Source: an uncultured Lachnospiraceae bacterium
GTDB lineage: Bacteria; Bacillota; Clostridia; Lachnospirales; Lachnospiraceae
Direction: 5' to 3'
DNA length: 64,000 nucleotides
Assembly: GCA_934899185.1 (NCBI GenBank)
Contig: CAKXYI010000002.1
Span: forward strand, 310,001-374,000
In this document: positions 35,224 to 43,738 of the stretch, piece after piece
Position numbering within the stretch: the first letter of the stretch is position 1
Layout of the letters: each line of letters starts with the position of its first letter
Made by a program: the position numbers and the translations under genes
The notes under the pieces: generated by a model
Told to the model about the DNA's origin: nothing
Database searches by the model: none
The model's input: the letters and a program-made list of their open reading frames with translations, nothing else

Positions 35224-35934
35224 ATGGATAGAACAAACGTAATTGACATGCAAGGCATCGTTAAGCGTTATTATGTGGGGCAGCCCAATGAGTTGGAAAT
35301 CCTGCATGGGATTGATCTGAAAGTCTTTCAGGGCGAATTTGTATCGATCGTCGGCGAATCCGGTTCCGGTAAATCGACCCTGATGAATATGATCGGGGCT
35401 TTGGACCGGCCGACGGAAGGGCAGTATTTTCTGAGCGGACGGGATATCAGCAAGTTACAGGATGAGGAATTGAGTGATATCCGCAATCAGGAGATCGGCT
35501 TTGTCTTTCAGAACTTCTGTCTGATCCCCCGTATGAGCGCGGTGCGCAATGTGGAGATTCCACTCATGTATGCCAACATGCCGCCAAAGCAGCGCAGAGA
35601 GCGTGCCATGGAACTTTTGGCACTGGTCGGCATGGAAGAAAGAGCAGACCACAAACCTAATGAATTGTCCGGTGGACAGAATCAGCGTGTGGCGATTGCA
35701 CGTGCCATGGCAAATAATCCTAATATACTTTTGGCAGATGAGCCGACCGGAGCTTTGGATTCCAAGACGGGGCATCTGGTCATGGATATTTTTCACAAGT
35801 TGCATGAAGAGCAGGATAAGACAATCGTGCTCATCACACACAGTCAGGAACTGGCACATGAAACAGAGCGTATGATCACGATCTCGGATGGTCGTATCAT
35901 CGCAGATCAGGGCATAGGAGGTGAGATGGCATGA
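35224..35934 (+). CDS. MacB/LolD-type ABC transporter ATPase
   Basis: A 236-residue ATPase that drives the adjacent permease. Walker A GESGSGKST (about 41-49), signature NELSGGQNQRVAIARAMAN with Asn where Gln is usual (about 141), Walker B ILLADEPTGALDSKTG and switch ITHSQE. This is the LolD/MacB/FtsE group that pairs with FtsX-fold permeases and powers extracytoplasmic movement more than transport through the membrane. The next start overlaps this stop by 4 bases (ATGA). Confidence 0.94.
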   Translation: MDRTNVIDMQGIVKRYYVGQPNELEILHGIDLKVFQGEFVSIVGESGSGKSTLMNMIGALDRPTEGQYFLSGRDISKLQDEELSDIRNQEIGFVFQNFCLIPRMSAVRNVEIPLMYANMPPKQRRERAMELLALVGMEERADHKPNELSGGQNQRVAIARAMANNPNILLADEPTGALDSKTGHLVMDIFHKLHEEQDKTIVLITHSQELAHETERMITISDGRIIADQGIGGEMA

Positions 35935-37280
35935 ATTTAACAGAAAGCATACGTCTTTCCTTTGAAAGCCTCAAGTCTAACAAATTAAGATCTTTTCTTA
36001 CCATGTTGGGCATCATCATTGGTATCAGCGCCGTGATCACGATTACAACGATCGGAAATTCTTTGCAAAAGACCATCGCGGCTACCATGCGGGAACTCGG
36101 CGGAACCAATCTGATCTATGCCTATGTCAGCGCCATCATGCCGGATTTCGAGACGGATGAGGAGTGGGAGGCATGGGAATACCCGGAAATGACAAAGGAT
36201 GAAAAACTGACCTATGAGAAACTGGCAGAGTTTCAGGAGAATTTTTCGGATAGAGTGGACAGCGTGATAGTTGAGGAGTCCTTATCTTCATCGGCGACAA
36301 GTACCGGGGAAAAAGATACTTCCAAGGTGTCTGTGTCCGGGGTGACACCGGGCCATCTTGCATCTTCCAAACTGACGCTTTTGGCAGGACGCGACATCAA
36401 TGATGCAGATAACAAAAAGGCCAAGGCTACGGCAGTGGTATCGGATCTTTATGTCAAATATGCCTGGGGCGGTCAAAACCCGATTGGCCAGCAGATCGCT
36501 GTGCAGTCGGAGGATGACGGTACCGTACAGAAGTTTTATGTGGTAGGTATCTATCATTACGATGCCATCAAGCAGGCAGGCGGTGTGGACAGCAAGACAC
36601 CGGAGCGCAATATCGCGACACCGATCTTTGTGCCATATACTTATGCGGCGGAGACCAACAAGGCAAATGGCATGGATAATGACTTGCAGTATTTCCAGAT
36701 TATGGCAAAAGACGGGCAGGATGCGACACAGTTAGCGCAGGATATTGCCACATATTTTGACAATAAGTATTATAGTGAAAATGGTAATTTTGAGTTGCAG
36801 ACTTCCGACATGGCATCGGAATTGGGACAGATCGACCAGGTCTTAAATGTACTGACAATCGCCATTTCTGTTATCGCTGCCATATCTCTTATCGTTGGCG
36901 GTGTTGGTGTCATGAATATCATGCTGGTCAGCGTGGTGGAAAGAACCAGAGAGATCGGCATCAGAAAGGCGCTGGGTGCCAAGAATAAGAGCATCCGCAG
37001 ACAGTTTATGACAGAGGCGGTCGTGATCTGCCTTATGGGTGGTGTCATTGGTATCGTGATCGGTATCTTAAACGGATTCCTTTTATCGCAGGCGGCAGGT
37101 ATGCTGGTGTCATCTTATGAGCAGGAATTGGGCAGCATGCTACATGTGACGGTCAGCCCTTCGCTCACAGCCATTATCATATCGGTAGTATTTTCTATGT
37201 TGATCGGTGTAGTCTTTGGCTATTATCCGGCAAAGAGGGCAGCAAATATGTCGCCGATCGATGCGCTCAGATACGAGTAA
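35931..37280 (+). CDS. MacB/FtsX-fold ABC transporter permease
   Basis: A 449-residue permease. First helix FLTMLGIIIGISAVITITTIG (about 22-42), a large extracytoplasmic domain (about 50-300), then three helices (about 310-332, 362-384, 408-430). ERTREIGIRKALGAKNKSIR lies after the second helix and the end is MSPIDALRYE, both typical of MacB permeases. No sensor kinase or response regulator gene is next to this operon, although many such systems have one. Confidence 0.94.
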   Translation: MNLTESIRLSFESLKSNKLRSFLTMLGIIIGISAVITITTIGNSLQKTIAATMRELGGTNLIYAYVSAIMPDFETDEEWEAWEYPEMTKDEKLTYEKLAEFQENFSDRVDSVIVEESLSSSATSTGEKDTSKVSVSGVTPGHLASSKLTLLAGRDINDADNKKAKATAVVSDLYVKYAWGGQNPIGQQIAVQSEDDGTVQKFYVVGIYHYDAIKQAGGVDSKTPERNIATPIFVPYTYAAETNKANGMDNDLQYFQIMAKDGQDATQLAQDIATYFDNKYYSENGNFELQTSDMASELGQIDQVLNVLTIAISVIAAISLIVGGVGVMNIMLVSVVERTREIGIRKALGAKNKSIRRQFMTEAVVICLMGGVIGIVIGILNGFLLSQAAGMLVSSYEQELGSMLHVTVSPSLTAIIISVVFSMLIGVVFGYYPAKRAANMSPIDALRYE

Positions 37281-37290
37281 ATTGCACAGT

Positions 37291-37324
37291 GGTGACACTC
37301 CTTGTGGCAAAAGGAACGTCCCTC
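37291..37324 (+). repeat. Palindromic intergenic repeat, copy 3
   Basis: GGTGACACTCC (37,291-37,301), TTGTGGCAAAA, GGAACGTCCC (37,313-37,322). The right arm and loop are identical or nearly so to copy 1; the left arm has diverged. It lies just before a separate terminator. Confidence 0.78.
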
Positions 37325-37328
37325 AAGT

Positions 37329-37365
37329 AAAAAAGGATGTAAGCGAAATGCTTACATCCTTTTTG
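37329..37365. terminator. Bidirectional terminator between the efflux operon and pckA
   Basis: AAAAGGATGTAAGC (37,331-37,344), GAAAT loop, GCTTACATCCTTTTT (37,350-37,364). A 14-bp perfect stem with A- and T-runs on opposite sides, serving both convergent units. Confidence 0.92.
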
Positions 37366-37388
37366 TTGTATTTAATCGGTTAAAGAAA

Positions 37389-38993
37389 TTATAACTGAGG
37401 ACCTGCAGAAACAAGTGCCTTACCAGCATCGTTTCCTTCATACTTAGCGAAGTTCTTGTTGAATCTAGCAGCAAGATCTTTTGCCTTTTCTTCCCATTCA
37501 GAAGCATCAGCATAAGTATCTCTAGGATCTAAGATTGCTGAATCAACGCCAGGAAGTTCTGTTGGAACCTCGAAGTTGAAGTAAGGAATTGTCTTAGTAG
37601 GAGCATTCTTGATATCTCCGTTTAAGATAGCATCGATAATTCCACGAGTATCCTTGATAGAGATTCTCTTACCGGTTCCGTTCCATCCTGTGTTTACAAG
37701 ATAAGCCTTAGCGCCGCTCTGTTCCATCTTCTTAACAAGTTCTGCAGCATACTTTGTTGGATGTAATTCCAAGAAAGCCTGTCCGAAGCAAGCTGAGAAA
37801 GTAGGAGTTGGCTCTGTGATACCACGCTCTGTACCAGCAAGCTTTGCTGTAAATCCTGATAAGAAGTAGTACTGTGTCTGCTCTGGAGTCAGGATAGATA
37901 CTGGAGGAAGTACACCAAACGCATCTGCTGACAAGAAGATAACATTCTTTGCTGCTGGAGCAGAAGAGATTGGACGTACAATGTTTTTAATATGGTTGAT
38001 TGGATAAGAAACACGTGTGTTTTCTGTAACACTCTTGTCTGCAAAGTCAATCTTGCCATTAGCATCCAATGTTACGTTCTCAAGAAGAGCATCTCTCTTG
38101 ATGGCATTGTAGATGTCCGGCTCAGATTCCTTGTCAAGGTTAATAACCTTTGCATAGCATCCGCCTTCAAAGTTGAATACACCGTTGTCATCCCAACCAT
38201 GCTCATCATCACCAATCAAAAGACGCTTAGGATCGGTAGAAAGTGTTGTCTTACCTGTTCCGGAAAGGCCAAAGAAGATAGCAGTGTTTTCACCATTTAA
38301 ATCTGTGTTTGCAGAGCAGTGCATAGCAGCGATGCCCTTAAGTGGAAGATAGTAGTTCATCATAGAGAACATACCCTTTTTCATTTCTCCACCATACCAT
38401 GTGTTGATGATAACCTGCTCACGGCTAGAGATGTTGAATGCTACACATGTCTCAGAGTTAAGACCTAACTCCTTGTAGTTTTCAACCTTTGCCTTAGAAG
38501 CGTTGTAAACAACGAAATCAGGCTCGAAGTTTTCTAATTCTTCAGCAGTTGGCTGGATGAACATATTTGTTACAAAGTGAGCCTGCCAAGCAACCTCAAC
38601 GATAAAACGGATAGCCATACGAGTATCAGCATTAGCACCGCAGAATGCATCTACAACAAATAATCTCTTGTTGCAAAGTTCCTTCTTAGCGATTTCCTTA
38701 ACAACTTCCCATGTCTTTTCATCCATTGGATGGTTGTCGTTCTTGTACTCGTCTGTTGTCCACCATACAGTGTCCCTAGAGTTCTCATCAACAACGATAT
38801 ATTTGTCTTTAGGAGAACGTCCTGTGTAAACACCTGTCATTACGTTTACAGCGCCAAGTTCGCTGACCTGACCCTTTTCGTAACCTTCCAATTCCGGCTT
38901 GGTCTCTTCTTTGAATAATTCTTCATAAGAAGGGTTGTGAACGATTTCTGTGGTTCCGGAAATACCATACTTGCTTAAATTGATTTCTGCCAT
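37389..38993 (-). CDS. pckA: Phosphoenolpyruvate carboxykinase (ATP)
   Basis: Interconverts oxaloacetate plus ATP with PEP, CO2 and ADP. In anaerobic fermenters it often runs toward oxaloacetate. It is 534 residues, normal for the ATP-dependent class. [10 protein letters not shown] near the N-terminus binds substrate, the kinase P-loop is [11 protein letters not shown] (about 246-256), and [12 protein letters not shown] lies near 335. The start at 38,993 ([10 protein letters not shown]) has AGAGG nine bases upstream; longer readings reach into the leader. It is a monocistronic minus-strand gene with an inverted repeat at its mRNA 5' end. Confidence 0.96.
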   Translation of the reverse strand: MAEINLSKYGISGTTEIVHNPSYEELFKEETKPELEGYEKGQVSELGAVNVMTGVYTGRSPKDKYIVVDENSRDTVWWTTDEYKNDNHPMDEKTWEVVKEIAKKELCNKRLFVVDAFCGANADTRMAIRFIVEVAWQAHFVTNMFIQPTAEELENFEPDFVVYNASKAKVENYKELGLNSETCVAFNISSREQVIINTWYGGEMKKGMFSMMNYYLPLKGIAAMHCSANTDLNGENTAIFFGLSGTGKTTLSTDPKRLLIGDDEHGWDDNGVFNFEGGCYAKVINLDKESEPDIYNAIKRDALLENVTLDANGKIDFADKSVTENTRVSYPINHIKNIVRPISSAPAAKNVIFLSADAFGVLPPVSILTPEQTQYYFLSGFTAKLAGTERGITEPTPTFSACFGQAFLELHPTKYAAELVKKMEQSGAKAYLVNTGWNGTGKRISIKDTRGIIDAILNGDIKNAPTKTIPYFNFEVPTELPGVDSAILDPRDTYADASEWEEKAKDLAARFNKNFAKYEGNDAGKALVSAGPQL

Positions 38994-39034
38994 TTCTTTT
39001 AACCTCTTTTCTGTATGATTTGAAAATAGTAGAT

Positions 39035-39067
39035 GTACTTTGTTAAAAAATAAACATTTCAAAGTAC
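39035..39067 (-). promoter_or_regulatory. 8-bp inverted repeat in the pckA leader (operator or mRNA hairpin)
   Basis: GTACTTTG (39,035-39,042) and CAAAGTAC (39,060-39,067), a perfect 8-bp inverted repeat with 17 bases between. On the pckA strand it lies just downstream of a TATAAT (39,077-39,082 in complement), so it would sit at the start of transcription. That position fits a repressor operator or a 5' stem-loop. The -35 box is weak. Confidence 0.5.
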
Positions 39068-39180
39068 CCTCATCATATTATACAATAATCCTTCACAAAA
39101 TCAAGAAAAATGCACGTAAAAAACAATCCGTTTTATCTATTTCATCACGTACGTTGCTCCTTTACATAGGAAAGGGAGTA

Positions 39181-40026
39181 TTACATGGAGTGAAAGCCCT
39201 TGCCAAACACTTCACTGGTACTGGAAACGGACATGAATGCCTGCGGTTGATTGTCGCGAATGTAATTTCGTAATTCTACCGCCTGTGTACGGGATAGAGA
39301 AGTGAAAATAATATATTTCTGACTGTTGGTATAAGCGCCGACACCATCGGTAATCGTTGCACTCCGCCCCAGATTTTTTGTGATAAAAGAGCAGATTTCA
39401 TCTTTGTCATCACATACAATCGTGATGGATTTGCGCAGATTGATCGTGGCAATGATATCGTCAATTAAAAAAGATTTGACGGTCAGACCGACGAAAGAAT
39501 AAAGTGCGGTTTTTAAGTCGAAGACAAAGCAGGCTACAAGAATCATCACAAGATCTGTGACAAACAGGGCAATGCCGATGTCTTTCATATTGGTATACTT
39601 TTTTAAAAGCATGGCAATGACATCTGTTCCGCCGCTGGAAGCACCAATATTAAATAGGATGGCAGAGCCGATGGATGGTAAGGCAATCGCAAAAATCAGA
39701 TCCAGCATAGGCTCATTGGAAAGCGGAGCAGATAGAGGAATCCATTTTTCAAAGACAAGCAGAAGCAGTGAAAGCAGCATACTGGCGTAAGTTGTCTTTA
39801 ATGCAAAGCTTTTTCCCAGAAAAATAAAACCAATAATCAAAAGTATGGTATTCGCAAGAAAAGTAAAAGCGGAAGCACTCAGCGGCGTGATTTTTGCGAT
39901 AACAGTCGCAAAACCGGTGATGCCACCAAAACAGAAATTATCCGGGAATTTAAAAAAGTAAATTCCAATGGCCATAATAAAGGTACTCATAGTAATCATA
40001 ACGAGACTGTTGATTTTGTGCTTCAT
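39181..40026 (-). CDS. YitT-family membrane protein (DUF161/DUF2179)
   Basis: A 281-residue protein with five to six membrane helices in the first 195 residues: ITMSTFIMAIGIYFF, GGITGFATVIAKI (family glycine motif) and FNIGASSGGTDVIAMLLKK. A C-terminal cytoplasmic DUF2179-type domain follows (about 200-281: SITIVCDDKDEICSFITK, KYIIFTSLSR, DNQPQAFMSVSSTSEVFGKG). Function is not firmly known; transport has been proposed. The ribosome binding site is AAGGAG. Lone gene between pckA and an LCP gene. Confidence 0.9.
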   Translation of the reverse strand: MKHKINSLVMITMSTFIMAIGIYFFKFPDNFCFGGITGFATVIAKITPLSASAFTFLANTILLIIGFIFLGKSFALKTTYASMLLSLLLLVFEKWIPLSAPLSNEPMLDLIFAIALPSIGSAILFNIGASSGGTDVIAMLLKKYTNMKDIGIALFVTDLVMILVACFVFDLKTALYSFVGLTVKSFLIDDIIATINLRKSITIVCDDKDEICSFITKNLGRSATITDGVGAYTNSQKYIIFTSLSRTQAVELRNYIRDNQPQAFMSVSSTSEVFGKGFHSM

Positions 40027-40187
40027 GATGCGATAATCTCCTTTTGTGTAAAAATATAAGTGAAAATATTACGTCTATATTCTAACCACTTTTCGGTATT
40101 TTTTCTATAGAAGATATGGTAAACTATATAAGAATTAGGAAAAAGTTGTATGTTAAAATAAGACAAAAAGAGGAAGGGAGGACGATT

Positions 40188-41213
40188 ATGGCAAATAACA
40201 ACAAAAAGAAGAAAAAGCGTATGTCATATAAGAAGCGCATTGCAATTATTGTAATTGCTCTTTTGGTAGCGATTTTGGCGCTTGCTGCATATATATTGTT
40301 TGGCAATAGCGGTAAAGACGAAAAGACAGATGATATTTTAGAGGGTTACACAACAATAGCCTTCTTTGGCGTGGACAATCGTTCCAATGGTAATTTTGAC
40401 AGTGGAAACAGTGATACGGTGATGCTTTGCAACATCAACAACTACACGAAGCAGGTAGAGATCGTATCCGTATATCGGGATACCTTGATGGATGTTGATG
40501 GTGAAGGAACGTTCCGCAAATGTAATTATGCGTTTAATCATGGTGGTATGGACAGCGCTATTGCTATGTTAAACCGCAATTTAGATCTGCAGATCAAAGA
40601 TTATGTCGCAGTAGATTTTATGGCACTTGTAAATGCAGTGGATGCGGTAGACGGTATTGATCTTGAATTGTCGGATGCGGAAGTTGAGGCAATGAATGGT
40701 GGCTATATCGGAGAAGTAGGTGCTATTGTCGGCAAGGAAGCTGATCCGGTATCTGTGGGTATGCAGCATCTTGATGGTGTGCAGGCAACTGCTTATTGCA
40801 GAATTCGTTCTACTGCAGGGGATGATTTTAAGAGAACCGAGAGACAGCGTACCGTTTTGACGCAGATTATTGCAAAGGCAAAGAGTGCAAATCCGGCGCA
40901 ATTAGCATCCTTGATCAGTGGCGTATTCCCGGATGTAGATACCAGCCTTGAGATGGATCAGCTGATTTATCTGGCAAAGAATATGATGGATTATAATCTT
41001 GGCGAAACCAAGGGATTTCCATTTTCCAAGTCAACTGATCGCTTTGGCGATGGCATTGGTGATGCAGTTGTTCCGTGCAGTTTAGAAACCAATGTGGTAC
41101 AACTTCATCAGGAACTTTACGAGGATACAGAATATGAAGCGTCGGATGAAGTAAAGAATATTTCAGATGACCTGATACGTTTTACAGGTTATGGCGCGAA
41201 TGACGGAGACTGA
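40188..41213 (+). CDS. LytR-CpsA-Psr (LCP) family protein, second copy
   Basis: A 341-residue single-pass LCP protein: a basic N-terminus NNNKKKKKRMSYKKR, one helix (IAIIVIALLVAILALAAYIL), then the LCP domain with NSDTVMLCNIN, VSVYRDTLMDVD, VDAVDGIDLEL, YCRIRSTAGDDFKRTERQR. It likely transfers a glycopolymer to peptidoglycan outside the membrane. Unlike the 3299 gene it has only one helix and no accessory domain, and it stands alone. ATG 40,188 is chosen for GGGAGG upstream; an open extension to 40,116 is ignored. Confidence 0.92.
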   Translation: MANNNKKKKKRMSYKKRIAIIVIALLVAILALAAYILFGNSGKDEKTDDILEGYTTIAFFGVDNRSNGNFDSGNSDTVMLCNINNYTKQVEIVSVYRDTLMDVDGEGTFRKCNYAFNHGGMDSAIAMLNRNLDLQIKDYVAVDFMALVNAVDAVDGIDLELSDAEVEAMNGGYIGEVGAIVGKEADPVSVGMQHLDGVQATAYCRIRSTAGDDFKRTERQRTVLTQIIAKAKSANPAQLASLISGVFPDVDTSLEMDQLIYLAKNMMDYNLGETKGFPFSKSTDRFGDGIGDAVVPCSLETNVVQLHQELYEDTEYEASDEVKNISDDLIRFTGYGANDGD

Positions 41214-41225
41214 TTTTGTTTTTCG

Positions 41226-41254
41226 TTGAAATGCGAAGTGGAATGTGATAGAAT
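41226..41254 (+). promoter_or_regulatory. Promoter of the cobalamin operon
   Basis: TTGAAA (41,226-41,231), 17-base spacer, TAGAAT (41,249-41,254): 5/6 and 5/6. Start expected near 41,261, just before the riboswitch. Confidence 0.65.
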
Positions 41255-41274
41255 AAGGCGAATTTCATAGAGAA

Positions 41275-41500
41275 ATAATTGGTGCCCTTCCAGGATGAGA
41301 CAGGCTTGAGAAAGGGTTAAAAGGGAAACAGGTGAAATTCCTGTACGATCTCGTCACTGTGATTAGGGAGTGCGTTTCTTTTGTTTTTACGCCACTGATG
41401 CAAAGGCATTGGGAAGGTGAGAAACGCGTGATGATCTTTCAGCCAGGAAACCTGCCAGTTGTTTGGTACAGGAATCATTCCGGATCACGAGGCATTGGTC
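41275..41500 (+). promoter_or_regulatory. Cobalamin riboswitch
   Basis: Conserved segments appear in the right order: ATAATTGGTGCC (about 41,275-41,286), the core GGGAAACAGGTGAAATTCCT (from 41,323) followed by a CACTGTGA element ending at 41,362, and the B12 box AGCCAGGAAACCTGCC (41,441-41,456). The 3' boundary is approximate. It precedes a CbiK-like lipoprotein, a corrinoid-type ABC importer and the cobalamin pathway, so high cobalamin should reduce their expression. A terminator at 41,570 is a likely expression platform. Confidence 0.95.
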
Positions 41501-41569
41501 GTACTGTTTTAAGTAATGCAAAACTGCTTTTTTTTGGTGTGCAGATTTTGGCTTGCATTAGGATTTGAT

Positions 41570-41610
41570 TACTCTGTTCCTTTTTATATGGGGCAGAGTA
41601 TTTCTTTTTA
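41570..41610 (+). terminator. Terminator downstream of the cobalamin riboswitch
   Basis: TACTCTGTTCC (41,570-41,580) pairs with GGGGCAGAGTA (41,590-41,600), one mismatch and one G-T pair, then TTTCTTTTTATA. It lies between the B12 box and the first gene. I infer it is formed when the riboswitch is bound. Confidence 0.7.
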
Positions 41611-41679
41611 TACAGTCTTTTCGTGGGAATATGACCTGTTCGAATCCTGTGAAAAGCAATGAAAAATAGGAGGAAGCAG

Positions 41680-43263
41680 ATGAAAAAGAAAGTAATTTCA
41701 CTTATGATGGTATGTATGCTGGCTGTTGGTCTTGCAACCGGTTGTGGCAACAAAGACACAGCAAAGACAGACAATACCACAAGCGATCAGGAAGCAGCAG
41801 ATAAGGTGGCAGAGTTGATTGATGCCATTTATGTGCAGGAAAGAACAGACAAGACAGACGAGCAGTGCGAGGCCGCAAAAAAAGCATGGGATGCTTTGAC
41901 AGATGCACAGAAGGAACTTGTCAGTGGTGAGAACGCAGACCCGGATTATTTTGGAAGAGATACAGGGGATGCTTCTAAGGATGATCCGTTGAATCAGGAT
42001 GACATCGGTCATAATGAGATCCTCGTTGTCAGTTTTGGTACATCCTTTAATGATAGCCGTACCGCGGACATCGGTGGTGTAGAAAAGGCGATTGCAGAAG
42101 CAAACCCGGGCTGGTCTGTAAGACGTGCCTTCACAGCACAGATCATCATCAACCATATTCAGGCAAGAGATGGGGAAAAAATTGATAACGTAGAACAGGC
42201 TTTGGATCGTGCCGTAGACAATGGCGTTAAAAATCTTGTCATTCAGCCAACGCATTTAATGCATGGTGCGGAATACGATGAATTGATGGAAGCAGTCAAA
42301 GAATATGCGGATAAGTTTGATTCTGTTTCTGTTGCAGAGCCATTGCTCGGTGAAGTGGGAGCAGATGCAAAAGTAATCAATGCAGATAAAAAGGCAGTTG
42401 CAGAAGCAATCACAGCAGAGGCTGTAAAGACCGCTGAGTACGATTCTTTAGAGGCTGCCAAGGAAGACGGTGTCGCATTTGTATTTATGGGACATGGTAC
42501 TTCTCATACAGCAAAGATTTCTTATTCTCAGATGGCTTCTCAGATGGCAGACCTTGGTTATGATAATGTATTTATTGGAACAGTAGAGGGTGAGCCGGAA
42601 GAGACTGCTTGTGAAAACGTGATTGAGGCTGTCAAGGAAGCAGGCTACAAGAAAGTGATCCTTCGCCCACTGATGGTGGTAGCCGGAGATCATGCAAACA
42701 ACGATATGGCCGGAGATGATGATGATTCATGGAAGAGTCAGTTTGAGGCTTCTAAGGCATTTGATTCTGTAGAATGTCAGATCGCAGGTCTGGGTGAGAT
42801 CGAAACCATCCAGCAGCTTTATGTACAGCATACAAAAGATGCCATTACATCTTCAGGTGTAATGGTTGAGCCAGCAAACAATGCGTCTGCCGGCACATCT
42901 ACGCTTGCTGACGGTACTTATCAGGTAAAATTTACAACCGACAGCAGTATGTTTCATGTCAATGAAGCAGACAATGGAATGGGCGAGTTGACCGTAAAAG
43001 ACGGCAAGATGACCATTCACATTTCTTTGACATCAAAGAGGATCGTCAACCTGTATGAAGGTCTGGCAGCAGATGCCGAAAAGGACAGCAAGAATGTTCT
43101 GCAGCCGACCAATGATACCGTTACCTATAGCGATGGATCTACCGAAGAAGTCAACGGATTTGATGTGCCGGTACCATATCTGGACAAGGAATTTGATCTG
43201 GCACTTCTTGGAACCAAGGGAACCTGGTACGATCACAAGGTAAGTGTTGCAAGTCCACAGTAG
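41680..43263 (+). CDS. cbiK: CbiK-like sirohydrochlorin cobaltochelatase domain in an extracytoplasmic lipoprotein
   Basis: A 527-residue protein. The signal peptide has the lipobox LATGC (Cys22), so it should sit outside the membrane. A small helical segment (about 38-85) precedes the CbiK domain (about 112-393: EILVVSFGTSFNDSR, IQPTHLMHGAEYD). The metal-site histidines are kept in FMGHGTSH (His272) and VAGDHANNDMAGD (His338). A beta-rich C-terminal domain (about 408-527, opening LADGTYQVKF) resembles the whole next lipoprotein. Cytoplasmic CbiK inserts cobalt into sirohydrochlorin. Extracytoplasmic relatives exist in Desulfovibrio, where a role in heme or tetrapyrrole handling has been proposed. 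Beside an importer, binding or metallating tetrapyrroles outside the cell is plausible. AGGAGG precedes ATG 41,680. Confidence 0.88.
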   Translation: MKKKVISLMMVCMLAVGLATGCGNKDTAKTDNTTSDQEAADKVAELIDAIYVQERTDKTDEQCEAAKKAWDALTDAQKELVSGENADPDYFGRDTGDASKDDPLNQDDIGHNEILVVSFGTSFNDSRTADIGGVEKAIAEANPGWSVRRAFTAQIIINHIQARDGEKIDNVEQALDRAVDNGVKNLVIQPTHLMHGAEYDELMEAVKEYADKFDSVSVAEPLLGEVGADAKVINADKKAVAEAITAEAVKTAEYDSLEAAKEDGVAFVFMGHGTSHTAKISYSQMASQMADLGYDNVFIGTVEGEPEETACENVIEAVKEAGYKKVILRPLMVVAGDHANNDMAGDDDDSWKSQFEASKAFDSVECQIAGLGEIETIQQLYVQHTKDAITSSGVMVEPANNASAGTSTLADGTYQVKFTTDSSMFHVNEADNGMGELTVKDGKMTIHISLTSKRIVNLYEGLAADAEKDSKNVLQPTNDTVTYSDGSTEEVNGFDVPVPYLDKEFDLALLGTKGTWYDHKVSVASPQ

Positions 43264-43293
43264 ACAGGATTTGATATAAGGAAGTAAGACATC

Positions 43294-43719
43294 ATGGAAG
43301 TACAAAGAAAACAAGGACATATAAGACAGGGGCTGGCAGTCGGTCTATTATCTGTCTTTTTACTGCTTTCCTTATGGGGATGTGGTACCAAAAAAGATGA
43401 TAGCCTGGCGGATGGCACTTACAATGTGGAAGTGACATTAGAAGGCGGCAGCGGACGGGCAACGGTCGTTTCCCCGACCCAGATCACGGTCAAGAATGGC
43501 AAGATCACTGCAACGATTATCTGGAGCAGCAGTCATTATGACTATATGTTGGTCGGTGGAGAAAAATATTTAAACGAGGCGGCAGACGGAGAGGGCTCGA
43601 CCTTTACGATCCCGGTAGACAATCTGGATCAGCCCTTATCGGTTGTGGGTGATACGACGGCTATGAGCCAGCCGCACGAGATTGAATATACCTTGTATTT
43701 TTCGTTAATAGACAATTAA
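43294..43719 (+). CDS. Small surface lipoprotein sharing the CbiK C-terminal domain
   Basis: A 141-residue lipoprotein: signal peptide with lipobox SLWGC (Cys about 28), then one beta-rich domain from LADGTYNVEV through SGRATVVSPTQITVKNGK, SSSHYDYMLVGGEKY, FTIPVDNLDQPL and AMSQPHEIEYTLYF. The opening and the ITVKNGKIT-type strand match the C-terminal domain of the preceding CbiK-like lipoprotein. The conserved His/Tyr/Met residues could bind a corrinoid or heme-like ligand (inference). The place between CbiK and the binding protein suggests capture at the surface and hand-over to the importer. I know no named function. Confidence 0.75.
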   Translation: MEVQRKQGHIRQGLAVGLLSVFLLLSLWGCGTKKDDSLADGTYNVEVTLEGGSGRATVVSPTQITVKNGKITATIIWSSSHYDYMLVGGEKYLNEAADGEGSTFTIPVDNLDQPLSVVGDTTAMSQPHEIEYTLYFSLIDN

Positions 43720-43738
43720 GAATAGGAACCTTTGCAAG

